From the NCBI RefSeq assembly GCF_036016195.1, contig NZ_JAYWTM010000022.1, positions 104,238 through 168,237 of the forward strand: 64,000 bases of DNA. Reading direction: 5' to 3'. The notes beneath the pieces are model-generated. The model saw nothing but the letters and a program-made list of their open reading frames with translations, had not been told where the DNA came from and did not search any database. This DNA is from Brenneria populi. GTDB lineage: Bacteria; Pseudomonadota; Gammaproteobacteria; Enterobacterales; Enterobacteriaceae. Position numbers and translations under genes: made by a program. Positions 9,118-18,101 of the stretch are shown here, in pieces; position 1 is the first letter of the stretch, and each line of letters begins with the position of its first letter.

Positions 9118-10284
9118 TTACCCCACCGCTGCCACATTATCGCCGGCGCGATTATCAAACGCTCCGCCGGTGAAGACGCGCGGCGTGCCTCCTCCCGTCA
9201 CGATTCGATCCCCATTCGTCACGGGTTTTTTCCCCGGCAATAGGGGGAATACCAGCTCGGCGAAACGGATAGACTCTTCCAGATGAGGATAGCCGGACAG
9301 TACAAAGGTATCCACGCCCAGATCGACGTATTCCTGCAAGCGCTGCGCTACCGTCTGTGGATCGCCCACCAGCGCGGTACCGGCTCCGCCGCGAACCAAT
9401 CCCACGCCGGCCCAGAGGTTGGGACTGATTTCGAGCCGATCTTTCTTACCGCCGTGTAAGGAGGATATCCGCCGCTGGCCCACGGAATCCTGGCGGGCGA
9501 AATTCGCCTGCGCTTTGGCAATCGTTTCATCATCCAGATGCTGGATTAACCGCTCTGCCGCCTGCCAGGCTTCATCATTCGTTTCCCGTACAATGACGTG
9601 CAAACGCACGCCGAAACGAACCCGGCGGCCATATTTCGCGGCTTTTGAGCGTACGTCGTCGATCTTCTCTTTTACTGCTTCAGGCGGTTCCCCCCAGGTT
9701 AGATACGCATCCACCTGCTTGCCGGCAAGTTCATGCGCGGCCTCGGAGGAGCCGCCGAAATAGAGCGGGGGAGAGGGTTTATTTTCAGAAGAGTAATAAT
9801 TTCTGGCATTCCTGGCCTGAATATACTTCCCGTCGAAGTTGACGGTCTCGTCGTTAAATAATTTTTTCCACAGCGTAATAAACTCATCGGCCAGTTCATA
9901 ACGCTGGTCGTGCTCTAGGAATACGCCCTCCGCGGCCAGCTCATCGGCATCGCCTCCCGGCACCACATTAAGCAGTAACCTGCCGTGTAAGGCCTGATCC
10001 AGCGTAGCGGCCTGTCTGGCGATGACCACGGGATGCGCCGTTGAGGTGCGTAAAGCGACCAACAGCTTAATCCGGTTTGTCACGGGAATCAGGCTCGACG
10101 CGGTAATCCACGGGTCAAGGTTGCCGCTGCCGGTGGGAATCAACAGACCGTCGTATCCCAGGTTTTCTGCCGAAACGGCAATCTGCCGTAAATATTCATT
10201 GGTCGCATAACGCCCGGCGGGAGATTTACCCAGATAACGCGTGTCGCCGGACGTGGGTAAAAACCAGAAAATTTCTGTGCTCAT
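9118..10284 (-). CDS. ssuD: SsuD-like FMNH2-dependent alkanesulfonate monooxygenase (atypical)
   Basis: A 388-residue luciferase-fold flavin monooxygenase that, by family, splits C1-type alkanesulfonates into aldehyde and sulfite with reduced FMN. The C-terminal half is almost identical to E. coli SsuD as I recall it (RLHVIVRETNDEAWQAAERL, SPNLWAGVGLVRGG, FVLSGYPHLEE), keeping the active-site His and Arg region. The N-terminal half is more divergent: where E. coli has GRSCED with the conserved active-site cysteine (Cys54 of the mature enzyme), this protein has GSGNLD, with Asn55. It has a good AGGAG ribosome site. Its usual reductase SsuE is not nearby. It could be a paralogue with a different sulfonate or sulfone substrate. 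Confidence 0.85.
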   Translation of the reverse strand: MSTEIFWFLPTSGDTRYLGKSPAGRYATNEYLRQIAVSAENLGYDGLLIPTGSGNLDPWITASSLIPVTNRIKLLVALRTSTAHPVVIARQAATLDQALHGRLLLNVVPGGDADELAAEGVFLEHDQRYELADEFITLWKKLFNDETVNFDGKYIQARNARNYYSSENKPSPPLYFGGSSEAAHELAGKQVDAYLTWGEPPEAVKEKIDDVRSKAAKYGRRVRFGVRLHVIVRETNDEAWQAAERLIQHLDDETIAKAQANFARQDSVGQRRISSLHGGKKDRLEISPNLWAGVGLVRGGAGTALVGDPQTVAQRLQEYVDLGVDTFVLSGYPHLEESIRFAELVFPLLPGKKPVTNGDRIVTGGGTPRVFTGGAFDNRAGDNVAAVG

Positions 10285-10381
10285 ATCATATCTCCTTGAC
10301 TCTATAAGGAATTAATCCGCCGGTATGCGCGGGGCAACATCACTATTGATAGCGTTATCCGACGGTGGCCGTATGACGCGG

Positions 10382-11365
10382 TTATGGGTTAGGGCCTTGA
10401 GGCTTATCCTGCGACCAGCGAGCCTGGTTGATATCGACTTTCACCGGAATCAAACCCACGTCGGTAAACGTATCGGCCAGCGTCTGCTGCTGACGGATAA
10501 CCTCATCGGTTATGCGTTCGGTGCCGAAAGGCATACGCGCCAGCGCGCGCAGCCATATCGGCTGCGGCAGGCCGGTGCTTTGCGAAAGCACCCGCGCCAC
10601 CTCGTCATGATTTTCGTTGGCCCAAACGCTTAGCTGCGCCAGCTGTTCGATGACCAGCTCGGCGATGTCGGGATGGTTTTCAGCGAAGCGCCGGCTTGCG
10701 AGATAGAAGGTGTAGTGCGGGACAAGACCTTCGGCATCCTGAAGCCGGCGCGCGCCGGCATGGGTTTCAACCTCCGCGTAGAACGGGTCCCAGATTACCC
10801 AGGCATCGATGCTGCCATTCTGGAACGCCGCCCGCGCATCGCTGGGCGTCAGGTAGACCGGCGTAATATCGCTATAGGACAGCCCGGCTTTTTTCAGCGC
10901 TTCAATAAGCAGATAATTCACATCCGACCCCTTATTCAGGGCCACCCGTTTGCCTTTAAGGTCTCTGACGTTTTGCGCCGTCGATGCTTGCGGCACCACG
11001 ATCGCTTCGGTCTTTGGATTGGGGATGTTGTGCGCCAGATAGATCAAATCCGCTTTAGCCGCCTGGGCGAAGGCGGGGGGCGCGTCGCCGGTGGCGGCAA
11101 GATCGATGCTGCCGACGTTGAGTCCCTCCAGCATTTGCGGACCGGCGGGAAACTCGATCCAGCGGGTGGCGATGCCTTTCTGCTTCAGCGCTTCGTCGAG
11201 CGTGCCGCGGGATTTGAGCAGCGCCAGAATATTGGCTTTTTGAAAGCCGATATTCAACTGCCGGAGCGGCGGTGTCTCCGCCAATGCCTGACCGAATATT
11301 CCCAGCGCCGCCAGCGCGATTATCACGCGCAGAAAGCGCCGTGCTAAAACAGATCCGTAATTCAT
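10382..11365 (-). CDS. ssuA: SsuA, periplasmic aliphatic-sulfonate-binding protein
   Basis: This 327-residue binding protein has a signal peptide (about residues 1-29, cleaved after GQALA) and the SsuA/NrtA type II periplasmic fold (LNIGFQKANILALLK, ATGDAPPAFAQAA, WVIWDPFYAEVE). It would deliver sulfonates to an ABC importer. It precedes ssuD on the same strand with a 97-base gap, so they are probably cotranscribed. The permease and ATPase genes (ssuC, ssuB) that normally follow ssuD are absent: the next gene is convergent ytfP. The importer must therefore be encoded elsewhere or be lost. Confidence 0.92.
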   Translation of the reverse strand: MNYGSVLARRFLRVIIALAALGIFGQALAETPPLRQLNIGFQKANILALLKSRGTLDEALKQKGIATRWIEFPAGPQMLEGLNVGSIDLAATGDAPPAFAQAAKADLIYLAHNIPNPKTEAIVVPQASTAQNVRDLKGKRVALNKGSDVNYLLIEALKKAGLSYSDITPVYLTPSDARAAFQNGSIDAWVIWDPFYAEVETHAGARRLQDAEGLVPHYTFYLASRRFAENHPDIAELVIEQLAQLSVWANENHDEVARVLSQSTGLPQPIWLRALARMPFGTERITDEVIRQQQTLADTFTDVGLIPVKVDINQARWSQDKPQGPNP

Positions 11366-11482
11366 AAAACCGCCCGTTTATCTGTAGTGAAATATCTAAA
11401 AATCCCGGCAGGAATTAAAATGAACCGCCTGGATTAACGTTAATAATTTTTAGTGCGCGTTGCCGGTGTGTTTATTGATATG

Positions 11483-11598
11483 CTCTAAATCATTCGAGCC
11501 GCGGCAAGGCGTATGCGAAGGACAAATTCGGCGGGAACGAATTTATCCGGCCAGCGGCCAGGCCAACGCTCATGCGGCTTGAAATATGACGCGTGTAT
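11483..11598 (+). repeat. Dispersed intergenic repeat, family 2, copy A
   Basis: The left end reads CTAAATCATTCGAGCCGC and the right end GCGGCTTGAAATATGACG, terminal sequences that are partly complementary to each other. The same ends appear, more or less worn, at 20331-20420, 33222-33352 and, inverted, at 30155-30281. The interior differs between copies. I recall similar sequences in intergenic regions of Yersinia, Serratia and Pectobacterium chromosomes. It is noncoding. Confidence 0.65.
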
Positions 11599-11924
11599 TT
11601 AAAAACAGAGATCGCCTCATCCCGTCACCCGAGATAAGGCTAACGTTGTAAGAGGCCGCCGATATTGTCAAAGTAAAAGATTGGTATTACATAGGATATT
11701 TAATTATTAACGATATAAAATATTGCCAATAATCTCTGTGTTCTAATATTGCGGTGTGAAAAAGGTTTGTCGTAGCGTAATTCGCTAAAACGGACGAGCT
11801 GGCATAACCTTATTTTTGTACCAATTGAAAGACTTTTCTTGCCGCCGAATACCGTTCTTTAATTAAGGATAATGTTAAGCGCGATGCTTTGCGGCGGATA
11901 TTGCGCGGTGGGATCTATTCGGAA

Positions 11925-11950
11925 GGCATGCCGGCTGGCGCCGGCATGCC
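11925..11950 (-). terminator. Strong hairpin just after ppa, possible transcript end
   Basis: A perfect 10-bp stem (GGCATGCCGG with CCGGCATGCC) around a 6-base loop lies 37 bases beyond the ppa stop. It lacks a T run on the ppa strand, so it may stabilise or process the 3' end rather than terminate by itself. Confidence 0.4.
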
Positions 11951-11986
11951 GCAGCATCGAATGCGGCTTTTACTTTTACGGCGGGC

Positions 11987-12514
11987 TTATTTCTTGGCGC
12001 GTTCGAAAGAGGCGACGATTTCCGCTTTGGCGGCTTCGGCGTTATCCCAGCCTTCTACTTTCACCCACTTGCCTTTTTCCAGATCTTTATAGTGTTCAAA
12101 GAAATGGGTGATCTGCGCCCGCAGCAGTTCCGGCAGATCGTTGACGTCTTTGATGTGATCGTACTCTTTCGTCAACTTGCTGTGCGGCACGGCGACCAGC
12201 TTGGCGTCTTCGCCGGATTCGTCGGTCATTTTCAGTACGCCGACCGGACGGCAACGGATAACCGCGCCCGGCTGCAACGGATACGGCGTCGGCACCAGCA
12301 CGTCGACCGGGTCGCCATCCAGAGACAGAGTGTGATTGATATAGCCATAGTTGCATGGATAGAACATGGCGGTAGACATGAAACGGTCTACAAACAGCTC
12401 CCCGCTCTCTTTATCAACTTCATATTTGATCGGATCGGCGTTCGCCGGGATTTCAATGATGACGTAGATATCTTCCGGCAGATCTTTACCCGCCGGGACA
12501 TTATTCAGACTCAT
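11987..12514 (-). CDS. ppa: Inorganic pyrophosphatase, family I
   Basis: This 175-residue cytoplasmic enzyme hydrolyses pyrophosphate to two phosphates, pulling biosynthetic reactions forward. The family I signature DGDPVDVLV, with its three metal-binding aspartates, is at about residues 66-74, and the Lys/Tyr-rich active-site motifs (KYEVDKESG, LVAVPHSKL) are intact. Length equals that of E. coli Ppa (176). In E. coli it also sits near the ytf genes. It is transcribed away from the chemoreceptor gene at 12797. Confidence 0.98.
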   Translation of the reverse strand: MSLNNVPAGKDLPEDIYVIIEIPANADPIKYEVDKESGELFVDRFMSTAMFYPCNYGYINHTLSLDGDPVDVLVPTPYPLQPGAVIRCRPVGVLKMTDESGEDAKLVAVPHSKLTKEYDHIKDVNDLPELLRAQITHFFEHYKDLEKGKWVKVEGWDNAEAAKAEIVASFERAKK

Positions 12515-12699
12515 GTCGGTTTCCTTCTCTATTAAACCTGAAATGGCGTGGCGGTCATTATAGCCAAAACGCGCCTGATGTCCTCATTTTTAGCGCCCGC
12601 CGTTTTCCCCAAAGCCGCGCCGCGCGGCGCGCAATGAGTGATAAGCGAATGTAACAAACTTATTAATTCGTTATTAAGTTACTAAACCCCACGGCGGGT

Positions 12700-12727
12700 T
12701 AAAGATTGAGATATCGGCATCCGATAG
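12700..12727 (+). promoter_or_regulatory. Sigma-28 (FliA) type promoter of the chemoreceptor gene
   Basis: TAAAGATT, 12 bases, then TCCGATAG closely resembles the flagellar class 3 consensus TAAAGTTT-N11-GCCGATAA. It lies about 70 bases before the methyl-accepting protein gene, which fits FliA control of chemoreceptors. Confidence 0.6.
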
Positions 12728-12796
12728 ATGGCTGGTGCGAATGGCGTGAGCCGTTTGCTGCTTTTATAGGATTGATGTTTATATATTCAGGAGGAA

Positions 12797-14386
12797 ATGA
12801 TGTTGAAAAACATCACCATTAAGGTGAATTTGATCGCGCTGCTCGGTGTGATGGTGTTGCTTCTTACGCTGGTTAGCGCCATTGGCATTAGCTCTATCGA
12901 TCGGGGGAAGAGATCGCTTGCGACGATTGACAAAATTCAGGGCAAAGAGCTAAGCGCGCTGGCGGGCAGTTACACCGCCTCGCTGCGCGCCCGCACGGGG
13001 GCGGCGCTGGCGGCCCGACAGATGGTGGCCGGCGAGCTTATTCAGGCCCAGGAGTCGGTGGAGCGGGCGCAGAACTATGCGCAGATCTCTCGTCAGGAGA
13101 TGGCCCGCTTCATCGAATACGGCGCGGTGACGGATCACGGCAAGAAGCTGTTGGAAGACATCAGAAAACAGTACGCCATCTATATCGATATGGGTATTCA
13201 GCCGATGCTTGACGCGCTGAAGCGCAGCAACGTGGATGAATATTATAGCCTGCTGCAAAACGTGGTTCCGCCTCTCAGCGCGGACATGGATAAAGCCAAT
13301 AACGCTTTCCGCGATTTTGCCTTGCTGGTCGGGCAGGAGATGGTCGCTGAAGCGGAATCCTTTGCCTCCGGCCGGTTGATGACGATCGGCGTCGCCTGCG
13401 CGCTCACGCTGCTTATGGCGCTGCTTGCCTGGGTTGTGCTGAAGCGCCTGGTGCTGCTTCCGCTTAGCGGCGCCGTAGAGCAGTTGGAATTTATCTCGCA
13501 GGGCGATTTAACCCATCAAATTGAAGAGGGCGGCAACAATGAGATCGGCCGCCTGTTGCGATCGATGAAAACCATGCAGCACTCGCTTTCTCTGGCGGTG
13601 GGTCGGGTGCGCGACGCTGGCGGCCAGATTGACATCGGCACCGGCGAGCTCTCCATCGGCAATACGCATCTGGCGGCGCGTACCGAAGAGTCGGCGGCAT
13701 CCATTGAGCAAACCGCGGCCAGCATGGAACAGCTGAATGCGACGGTAAAGCTGAACGCGGAGAATGCCGAGCAGGCCTATACTCTGGCGCAGAATGTCGC
13801 CGATATCACCGAGCGCGGCGGCAATGCGGTCGGCCAGATGGTCGAGAAGATGGGGTTTATCTCCCAAAGCTCGGCGCGCATCGCCGATATTCTGGCCGTT
13901 ATCGACGGCATTGCTTTCCAGACCAACATCTTGGCGCTGAACGCGGCGGTGGAAGCCGCCCGCGCCGGCGAACAGGGGCGGGGATTCGCGGTAGTGGCCG
14001 GCGAAGTGAGAAACCTGGCGCAGCGCAGCGCGCAGTCGGCCAAAGAGATCAAGGCGCTGATGCTGGACTCTCAGGACCGGGTGCGGGAAGGCACGGAAAT
14101 GGCGGAAATCGCCGGCGGCATAATGAATGAGGTTTCCGATGTCGTGACGCATATGACCACGCTGATGCGGGAGATATCCAGCGCGTCGCGTGAACAGAGC
14201 CACGGCATTGAACAAGTGAACGTCGCGGTGTCGCAGATGGATGAAGCGGCCCAGCAGAATGCGTCGCTGGTGGAGGAGTCGGCGGCGGCGACGCGTTCAT
14301 TGGAGGAGCAGGCGCGTCAACTGGCGGAAAGCATGGCCGTATTCAGACTGTCGCGTCAGGAACCGGTGGCGATAGGCCAGCATTAA
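12797..14386 (+). CDS. Methyl-accepting chemotaxis protein (Tar/Tsr-like)
   Basis: A 529-residue inner-membrane chemoreceptor. A first transmembrane helix lies at about residues 10-32, a periplasmic four-helix-bundle sensor at about 33-190, a second transmembrane helix at about 193-215 and HAMP at about 216-268. The cytoplasmic signalling hairpin contains the invariant tip FQTNILALNAAVEAARAGEQ (about 375-395) and Q/E-rich methylation helices. It ends PVAIGQH and has no NWETF-type tail, so unlike Tar or Tsr it cannot itself tether CheR. Ligand unknown. It has a sigma-28-like promoter at 12700 and a GGAGGAAATG ribosome site. In E. coli this position, next to ppa or plsY, holds no chemoreceptor. 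Confidence 0.93.
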   Translation: MMLKNITIKVNLIALLGVMVLLLTLVSAIGISSIDRGKRSLATIDKIQGKELSALAGSYTASLRARTGAALAARQMVAGELIQAQESVERAQNYAQISRQEMARFIEYGAVTDHGKKLLEDIRKQYAIYIDMGIQPMLDALKRSNVDEYYSLLQNVVPPLSADMDKANNAFRDFALLVGQEMVAEAESFASGRLMTIGVACALTLLMALLAWVVLKRLVLLPLSGAVEQLEFISQGDLTHQIEEGGNNEIGRLLRSMKTMQHSLSLAVGRVRDAGGQIDIGTGELSIGNTHLAARTEESAASIEQTAASMEQLNATVKLNAENAEQAYTLAQNVADITERGGNAVGQMVEKMGFISQSSARIADILAVIDGIAFQTNILALNAAVEAARAGEQGRGFAVVAGEVRNLAQRSAQSAKEIKALMLDSQDRVREGTEMAEIAGGIMNEVSDVVTHMTTLMREISSASREQSHGIEQVNVAVSQMDEAAQQNASLVEESAAATRSLEEQARQLAESMAVFRLSRQEPVAIGQH

Positions 14387-14412
14387 ATCCGACGGTTCGG
14401 CGTTATCAACCG

Positions 14413-14436
14413 GCCATTCCCGCGCGGCGGGAGTGG

Positions 14437-14446
<10 letters not shown>
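14413..14446 (+). terminator. Rho-independent terminator of the chemoreceptor gene
   Basis: An 11-bp stem (GCCATTCCCGC with GCGGGAGTGGC, one G-T pair) has a 3-base loop and is followed by TATTTTTTT. It reaches 10 bases into the 3' end of convergent plsY. Confidence 0.85.
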
Positions 14447-15069
<623 letters not shown>

Positions 15070-15191
15070 AACGAGGTTCCGTTTAATAGAAGGCGGTTTA
15101 ATAGGGGTCGTTTTACTCTTCGCATCCGTGGATAATACGCATATTCCGTCGGAAGTGGTATCCGACAACGACAAAAACAGAGAATGGCGTG

Positions 15192-15545
15192 ATGGATATC
15201 GTATTTATTGAAGAGCTTACCGTAGTGACCACGATTGGCGTTTACGACTGGGAACAGACCATCCGACAGAAATTGGTGTTCGATATCGAAATGGGCTGGG
15301 ATAATCGCCGCGCGGCGACCAGCGATGACGTAGACGACTGTCTGAGTTACGCCGACGTCAGCGACGCCGTGATTACGCTGGTTGAAGGCGGGCGCTTCGC
15401 GCTGGTTGAACGCGTGGCGGAGGAGGTGGCGACAATGCTTATGCAGCGTTTCTCCATCCCCTGGTTGCGCATTAAACTTTGTAAGCCCGGCGCCGTGGCG
15501 CAGGCGCGTCAGGTCGGCGTAATTATTGAGCGCGGAACGCGATAA
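15192..15545 (+). CDS. folB: Dihydroneopterin aldolase/epimerase FolB
   Basis: A 117-residue cytoplasmic enzyme of tetrahydrofolate synthesis. It converts 7,8-dihydroneopterin to 6-hydroxymethyl-dihydropterin and glycolaldehyde, and epimerises the substrate. The N-terminal MDIVFIEELTVVTTIGVYDW, catalytic region LSYADVSDAV, FALVERVAEEVA and the conserved IKLCKPGAV are all in place. A GTG one codon upstream could also start, but the ATG gives the E. coli N-terminus. A terminator follows at 15617. Confidence 0.97.
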   Translation: MDIVFIEELTVVTTIGVYDWEQTIRQKLVFDIEMGWDNRRAATSDDVDDCLSYADVSDAVITLVEGGRFALVERVAEEVATMLMQRFSIPWLRIKLCKPGAVAQARQVGVIIERGTR

Positions 15546-15616
15546 ATCTGATTTTTTTGCAATAATACTGATTTGCGCGCAACAAAAACGTAATCTGTAA
15601 GGTCTATAACACCCGA

Positions 15617-15649
15617 AGCGGCTCGCTAGGCAGCGCTGCCGCTTTTTTA
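15617..15649 (+). terminator. Probable terminator after folB
   Basis: AGCGGC pairs with GCCGCT around an inner hairpin (GCTAGGCAGCGC), followed directly by TTTTTT. It lies 70 bases after the folB stop and before bacA. Confidence 0.7.
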
Positions 15650-15775
15650 TGGCGGGTATCCCTGCCCGCCGCAAGCGGCGTTGATACGTCGCGCCGTTCC
15701 CGTTCTCGCTTTCAGACCATGTCCGCGCTACGTTTTTTATGGTCTAACGGTTTTATCATACGCAAGGTATTTTAG

Positions 15776-16594
15776 ATGGCAGATCTGCACTCACTATTTA
15801 TTGCATTTATTCTCGGCGTCGTTGAGGGATTGACAGAATTTTTACCCGTATCTTCCACCGGCCATATGATTATCGTCGGCCACTGGCTCGGGTTTGCGGA
15901 TGACAAGGCAAAAACGTTTGAGGTGATCATCCAACTAGGCTCCATTCTTGCGGTCGTCGTGATGTTCTGGCGCCGTTTGTTTGGCCTGATCGGCATCCAT
16001 TTTGGTCAGGTTCCCCATGAAGGCCACAGCGCCGGCCGCTTAAAGCTGAGCCATATTCTGCTGGCGATGATCCCGGCGGTGGTGCTCGGCCTGGTTTTTC
16101 ACGATGTGATAAAGTCGCTGTTCGAGCCGAGAAATGTCATGTACGCGCTGGTCGTCGGCGGTTTCCTGCTGCTGGCGGCGGAGTGGTTGAAGCCCAAGCA
16201 TCCCCGCGCCGTCGGGCTGGATGATATTACCCATCGCCAGGCATTTATGATCGGCTGTTTTCAATGCTTGGCGCTCTGGCCGGGATTTTCCCGCTCCGGC
16301 GCCACCATTTCCGGCGGGATGCTGGTGGGCGTGAGCCGCTATGCGGCGTCGGAGTTCTCTTTTATTCTGGCGGTTCCCATGATGATGGGCGCGACGGTGC
16401 TGGATCTCTACAAGAGCTGGCATTTTCTGACGCTGGGCGACCTGCCGATGTTCGCGGTGGGTTTTGTCACGGCCTTTATCGTGGCGCTGATTGCGATTAA
16501 AACGTTCTTACAGGTTATTAAGCGTATCTCTTTCGTTCCTTTCGCTATTTACCGTTTTATCGTCGCCGCGGCGGTTTATATGGTGTTTCTGTAA
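15776..16594 (+). CDS. uppP: BacA/UppP, undecaprenyl-diphosphate phosphatase
   Basis: A 272-residue polytopic inner-membrane phosphatase that recycles undecaprenyl diphosphate to the monophosphate carrier for peptidoglycan and O-antigen; extra copies give bacitracin resistance. The (E/Q)XXXE motif lies in VEGLTEFLPVSSTGH (about residues 16-30) and the second motif PGFSRSGATISGG at about 170-182. About eight transmembrane helices are present. Length matches E. coli BacA (273). It has its own short promoter region after the folB terminator, and a family 1 repeat lies downstream. Confidence 0.97.
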   Translation: MADLHSLFIAFILGVVEGLTEFLPVSSTGHMIIVGHWLGFADDKAKTFEVIIQLGSILAVVVMFWRRLFGLIGIHFGQVPHEGHSAGRLKLSHILLAMIPAVVLGLVFHDVIKSLFEPRNVMYALVVGGFLLLAAEWLKPKHPRAVGLDDITHRQAFMIGCFQCLALWPGFSRSGATISGGMLVGVSRYAASEFSFILAVPMMMGATVLDLYKSWHFLTLGDLPMFAVGFVTAFIVALIAIKTFLQVIKRISFVPFAIYRFIVAAAVYMVFL

Positions 16595-16645
16595 CCGGCC
16601 CGGAGTAAAAAAAACACGCGACGGCGTAATGCCGATCGTTTAAGC

Positions 16646-16740
16646 ATCGAGATACACGGGGCGACCACCGGGGTGAGGCGTCCCTACGGGAACCTCCCCC
16701 TGTGTTTCCCCTAAAAACCGGCTTAAGTGAACGGCATTAA
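16646..16740 (+). repeat. Dispersed intergenic repeat, family 1, copy 2
   Basis: The core GAGATACACGGGGCGACCAC through GTGTTTCCCC is nearly identical to the copy at 434-553, including the tail (CGGCTTAAGTGA-CGGCATT against AGGCTTACGTGA-CAGTATT). The leading TTAGTTTGCTGAC arm is missing or reduced. It sits between convergent bacA and cca. Confidence 0.8.
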
Positions 16741-16771
16741 CGCGACGGCGTGGCTTTTTACCTTTCGGCGC

Positions 16772-18019
16772 TTATGCCGTCGGCGCGGCGTCGTCCGCCT
16801 GCGCCGCCTTCCACTGCTCCAGCGCCCTGATACGGCGACGATGAAGCTCGTTGCGCACTTCCACACCCTGAAAACCATCGGCGACGACGGCCGCGCTGGA
16901 AACGTTGCCGGCGACGCGAAAGGCGGCGCGCAAATAATCGCCCTGCGGATAGGCGGTTTCTTCGAAGCCGGTGCGCCCGCGGGCATCGGCTTCGCTGGCG
17001 ATGGCCAACTGTTCCACGCGCTGCGGCTTACGCCATACGTCAAGGGCGTCAAACAGCTTCAGCAATGTTTTCGGCTGCAGTGTCTGAACCGTGTGCACCA
17101 GATCGTGATATTCCGCGACCAGTTTCGCCAGATCGCGGATAGGGTTGGGAATACGCAGCCGCAGACATAGCGCCTCAACCAGTTTTACTCCGGCCGGCCC
17201 ATGTCCGTGATGCCGCGGCCAGAGTTCGGGCGGCGTCAATCCTTTGCCAAGATCGTGACACAAGACGGCGAAGCGTATGTCAACATCCGGCGTAAGGCGC
17301 GCGGCGATGGCCAGCGTCATCAGCGTATGAATGCCGGTATCGATTTCAGGGTGCCATTTGGCCGGCGCCGGAACGCCGTAGAGCTTATCGATTTCAGGAA
17401 ACAGCACGCCGAGCGCGCCGCACTCCCTGAGTACCTGAAAATAGACCTGCGGGGATGAGGTCGCCAGCGCCTTTTCGGTCTCTTTCCAGACGCGCTCCGG
17501 CGTCAGATAGGCGAGTTCGCCCTCGCGCGTCATTTTTTGCATCAGCGCCCTGGTTTCCTCGGCAATCTGAAAACCGAGACTGGCGAAGCGGGCGGCAAAA
17601 CGCGCCACGCGTAATACGCGCAGCGGATCTTCACTGAAAGCGGCGGAAACATGGCGTAAGATGCGCTGTTCCAGATCGCGGCGGCCATGATAGGGATCGA
17701 TAAACTCTCCCTCTTCCGTGCGGGCGATGGCGTTAATGGTCAGATCGCGGCGCAGCAGGTCCTGCTCCAGCGTAACGTCCGGCGCGGCATGGCAGACAAA
17801 GCCGGTGTAGCCGTTTCCTGATTTTCGCTCGGTACGGGCCAGCGCATACTCCTCATGGCTGACCGGATGCAAAAATACGGGAAAATCCTTTCCCACCTGC
17901 CGATAATCCTGAGCGAGCATCTGCTCCGGCGTTGCGCCAACTACAACCCAATCTCGTTCGGTAACGGGCAGATTAAGCAGACTGTCCCGTACTGCACCGC
18001 CGACAAGGTAAATATTCAA
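16772..18019 (-). CDS. cca: Multifunctional CCA tRNA nucleotidyltransferase
   Basis: This 415-residue enzyme adds or repairs the 3' CCA of tRNAs. It starts MNIYLVGGAVRDSLLNLPV, the class II nucleotidyltransferase head with the GGAVRD motif. The catalytic DXD-like ERDWVVVG and the RRDLTINA motif follow. The C-terminal half has the HD phosphohydrolase (FAVLCHDLGKGLTP, about residues 250-263) that gives E. coli Cca its phosphatase and 2',3'-cyclic phosphodiesterase activities. Length equals E. coli (412). It is convergent with bacA. Confidence 0.97.
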   Translation of the reverse strand: MNIYLVGGAVRDSLLNLPVTERDWVVVGATPEQMLAQDYRQVGKDFPVFLHPVSHEEYALARTERKSGNGYTGFVCHAAPDVTLEQDLLRRDLTINAIARTEEGEFIDPYHGRRDLEQRILRHVSAAFSEDPLRVLRVARFAARFASLGFQIAEETRALMQKMTREGELAYLTPERVWKETEKALATSSPQVYFQVLRECGALGVLFPEIDKLYGVPAPAKWHPEIDTGIHTLMTLAIAARLTPDVDIRFAVLCHDLGKGLTPPELWPRHHGHGPAGVKLVEALCLRLRIPNPIRDLAKLVAEYHDLVHTVQTLQPKTLLKLFDALDVWRKPQRVEQLAIASEADARGRTGFEETAYPQGDYLRAAFRVAGNVSSAAVVADGFQGVEVRNELHRRRIRALEQWKAAQADDAAPTA

Positions 18020-18101
18020 CGTCGGGCTCCTGTGAATGCGTCGTCATATTCACGACATATTACCATTTTGCGCGCCGTGCCGTTACCGACGGCGGATCGC
18101 G

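Larger units (their letters stand above)
11366..11986. other. 621-base gap between ssuA and ppa: regulatory DNA plus a repeat
   Basis: No convincing gene is present. The part next to ssuA is AT-rich, as expected for a CysB/Cbl-dependent promoter, though I could not place a binding site. A family 2 repeat occupies 11483-11598. The stretch 11660-11870 is strongly AT-rich (TTAATTATTAACGATATAAAA near 11700) and could hold further promoter elements. A strong hairpin sits near the ppa end at 11925-11950. Confidence 0.6.
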
